Made by a program: the position numbers and the translations under genes. From contig NC_061514.1 of assembly GCF_022539505.1 (NCBI RefSeq), forward strand, positions 250,034,124 to 250,098,123: a stretch of 64,000 nt of DNA, in the 5' to 3' direction. The stretch comes from Lolium rigidum. Taxonomy: Eukaryota > Streptophyta > Magnoliopsida > Poales > Poaceae. Of this stretch, positions 62,099 to 64,000 are shown piece by piece (position 1 is the first letter of the stretch; each line of letters starts with the position of its first letter). Below the pieces are notes generated by a model, which ran no database searches, was not told the origin of the DNA, and saw nothing but the letters and a program-made list of their open reading frames with translations.

Positions 62099-64000
62099 GC
62101 TTGCAAGAAACAATAAAGAAAGATTATTCTCCTAGTTTTTTCAGGAGATTTGATCCACATAATTTCTTTGAATGGAGATGTATTCCTTCTATGGGAAGAA
62201 GTGGTGGGATTTTGAGTGGCTTTAGGTCATCTAGATTTGATATATGTGATACCAGTGTGGGAAAATTTCACATCAAAGTAACTCTGATGGATCTGAAAAT
62301 GCAGTTAAAATGGAACCTGGCTATTGTCTATGGGGCAGCCTAGCTAGAACACAAAGAAGAGTTCCTAGCAGAATTAGGAAATGTTTGCAATGATCAAAGA
62401 CTTCCTCTCCTTGTTGGAGGAGATTTCAACATAATTAGATTTTCTTCAGAGAAAAACTAAAATATGAGGAGAAGAAGATGGACAGATATCTTCAATGACA
62501 TTATCAACAACTATGGTCTGAGAGAAATATACATGTTTGGTGGATAATTTACCTGGACAAAATAATCAACATGATCCCACCCTTGAGAAGCTTGATAGAT
62601 TCATTATGAATGATGCCTGGGAATACTTATTCCCCCTCACTACTATACATAAACTTCTGAGAGAGAGAGAGAGAGAGAGATCTGACCACAATCCTCTCAT
62701 CCTAGATACTATGGAACAAAGAAATAGGCATGTTAGACATTTTAAATTTGAAAAATCTTGGCTGCAAGAAGAAGATTTCCTTGATAGAGTATCCAGAGCT
62801 TGGCAAAAACCAGTAAGGACTACTGATAGTCTAGGCACAATTCAGATGAAACTGAAGAATGTCAGTAATGATTTAAAATGCTGGGGTGCAAATTTGAGAG
62901 GGAGAGACATCAAGAGGAAAAAAAGAGATTAGCAGGGAGCTAGAGGCCTTAGAATTTCAAGAAGAAGATAATCCTCTCGATACAACTCAGATAAGAAGGA
63001 GGGCTCAAATTCAAAAGGAATTACTATCAATAAATGACTGAGAAGAAAGTTACTGACACCAAAGATCAAGAGAAAAATGGCTGCTGCAAGGGGATAGTAA
63101 CACCTCCTTCTTCCATAGAATCTCCAATGGCTGCAAAATAAAAATAACTATTTTCTCCTTGAAGGATGGAGAAAGTATTATACAAGGTACTCCAGATTTG
63201 CTGGATCATGCTACGGCCTTCTATAAAGATTTTTTTGGACCAGCTACTGACTCTAGGATCAGACTAGACAAGAATATTTGGTCTCCTAAGGAAAAAATGG
63301 ATGACGTAGACAGAGAAGTGATGGATAGAGAGTTCAATGAAGAAGAAATAAAAGGCACTATTGGTCAGATGGAAAATAACAAAGTAGCTGGTCCTGATGG
63401 CATCTTGTTGAATTCTACAAAGAGTGCTGGGGGATAATTAAGGCAGATATGATGGCAGCCTTTAATGACTTCCACAATCACAGAATTGACCTGAAGAGAA
63501 TCAACTATGGTATTATTACGTTAGTACCAAAAGGGCCTGAAGCAGATAAAATACAGAAATACAGACCAATTTGCTTGCTACAAGTTTTATTTAAATTTTC
63601 ACTAAAGCTCTAACAATCAGAGCTGTGCCTGTCATGAACAAAATCATTCATCAATGTCAGACTGCTTTTATTAAAGGCAGATACATCACTGATGGAGTTG
63701 CTCTATTCCAGGAAGTTCTAAGGGAATCAAAATTCAAAAAACAGCAAGGGGTTGTACTAAAAGTTGATTTTGAGAAGGCATATGATAAAGTTAATTGGAA
63801 TTTCCTTTTTGATTGCTTCAAGCAGAAAGGTTTCAGCGACAACTGGATGATTTGGATCAAAAAAGCAGTAACTGATGGGACACGTAGTGTCAAATTCAAT
63901 GACAAGATAGGAGCATACTTTGGTAGTCATAAAGGTGTCTGACAGGGAGACCCTTTTGCTCCTTTTCTGTTCAATATGGAATCTAACAGTCTTGCAAAAA
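62099..64000 (+). pseudogene. LINE ORF2 continued: endonuclease and RT, partial at window end
   Basis: LQETIKKDYS (catalytic Glu), GRSGGILSGF, an in-frame TAG at 62341, LLVGGDFNIIRFSSEKN in the same region, then RSDHNPLILD (His) at about 62676-62705. RT follows with KWLLQGDSNTSFFHR, VAGPDGILLN, GIITLVPKGPEADK (in two frames), QTAFIKGRYITDG and VLKVDFEKAYDKVNW (motif A) at about 63751-63795. The QGDPF segment (motif B) lies directly after a TGA at 63940. An (AG)n run at 62658-62680 adds a frame change. The catalytic YADD lies beyond the window. Confidence 0.75.

Larger units (their letters stand above)
52044..64000 (+). mobile_element. Second L1-like LINE, split by Athila-type element and cut by window end
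   Basis: ORF1 pieces run 52044-55268. ORF2 starts at 55265 and continues after the gypsy insertion from 62099 to the window edge in RT. The endonuclease reads FVDLC directly before the insertion and LQETIKKDYSPSFFRRFDP after it, confirming one interrupted LINE. Several stops and frameshifts are present. The 5' end is uncertain. Composition is AT-richer than the first LINE, so the two are different families. Confidence 0.8.

Overview
The window looks like intergenic DNA of a large Triticeae-type grass genome (wheat, goatgrass, barley or rye kind). It has nested LTR retrotransposons, L1-like LINEs, Stowaway MITEs with CTCCCTCC termini, PIF/Harbinger-type elements with TTA target duplications and small Helitrons. 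It also carries one intronless, GC-rich subtilase gene and a short Kunitz-inhibitor gene fragment. No bacterial, organellar or RNA genes were seen. A 100-base N gap lies at 56628-56727, so this is a genome assembly with one unresolved spot.

Layout. 1-7300 is a repeat mosaic: GC-rich islands, a Harbinger-like element (1019-2692) with a decayed cargo gene, and a 3.9-kb stretch crowded with a same-strand motif resembling GAAGTACAA. A Helitron follows (7307-9823) with two Stowaway MITEs inside it. 11083-11409 holds a TATA box and a truncated Kunitz/STI-type inhibitor gene. 12255-13510 is a second Harbinger-like element carrying an intact AP2-domain gene with its own TATA box. MITEs and a LINE 3' remnant fill 13.5-15.6 kb.

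15.85-42.5 kb is one host locus split by insertions. A LINE on the minus strand (16525-37409) entered the upstream region of a subtilase gene. That LINE was hit by a solo LTR (17094-18690) and by a 13-kb Tat-lineage Ty3/gypsy element (20416-33495). The Tat element has almost identical LTRs, broken sense gag-pol and a spliced antisense gene. Two tandem promoter copies (37.5-38.5 kb) precede the subtilase. Its 765-codon frame is interrupted at codon 131 by a young 1.7-kb non-autonomous LTR element (38872-40573).

Further right are a second Helitron (42668-43945) and a decayed Ty1/copia element with an internal 864-bp tandem duplication (44407-50153). Next come a 33-bp minisatellite and a plus-strand LINE running off the window end (52044-64000). 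That LINE is split by an Athila-type gypsy element (55373-62098), which carries inverted LTR pieces and the assembly gap.

How the parts relate. Target-site duplications (CTAGC, CCCAC, ACGAC, ACCAT, GCTTA/GCTTG, TTA, TA, and A/T at Helitron ends) fix the nesting order. Host coding content is two genes, both damaged. The least expected biology sits in transposon cargo: an AP2 protein inside Harbinger-type TIRs, and an intron-containing antisense gene inside an LTR retrotransposon.
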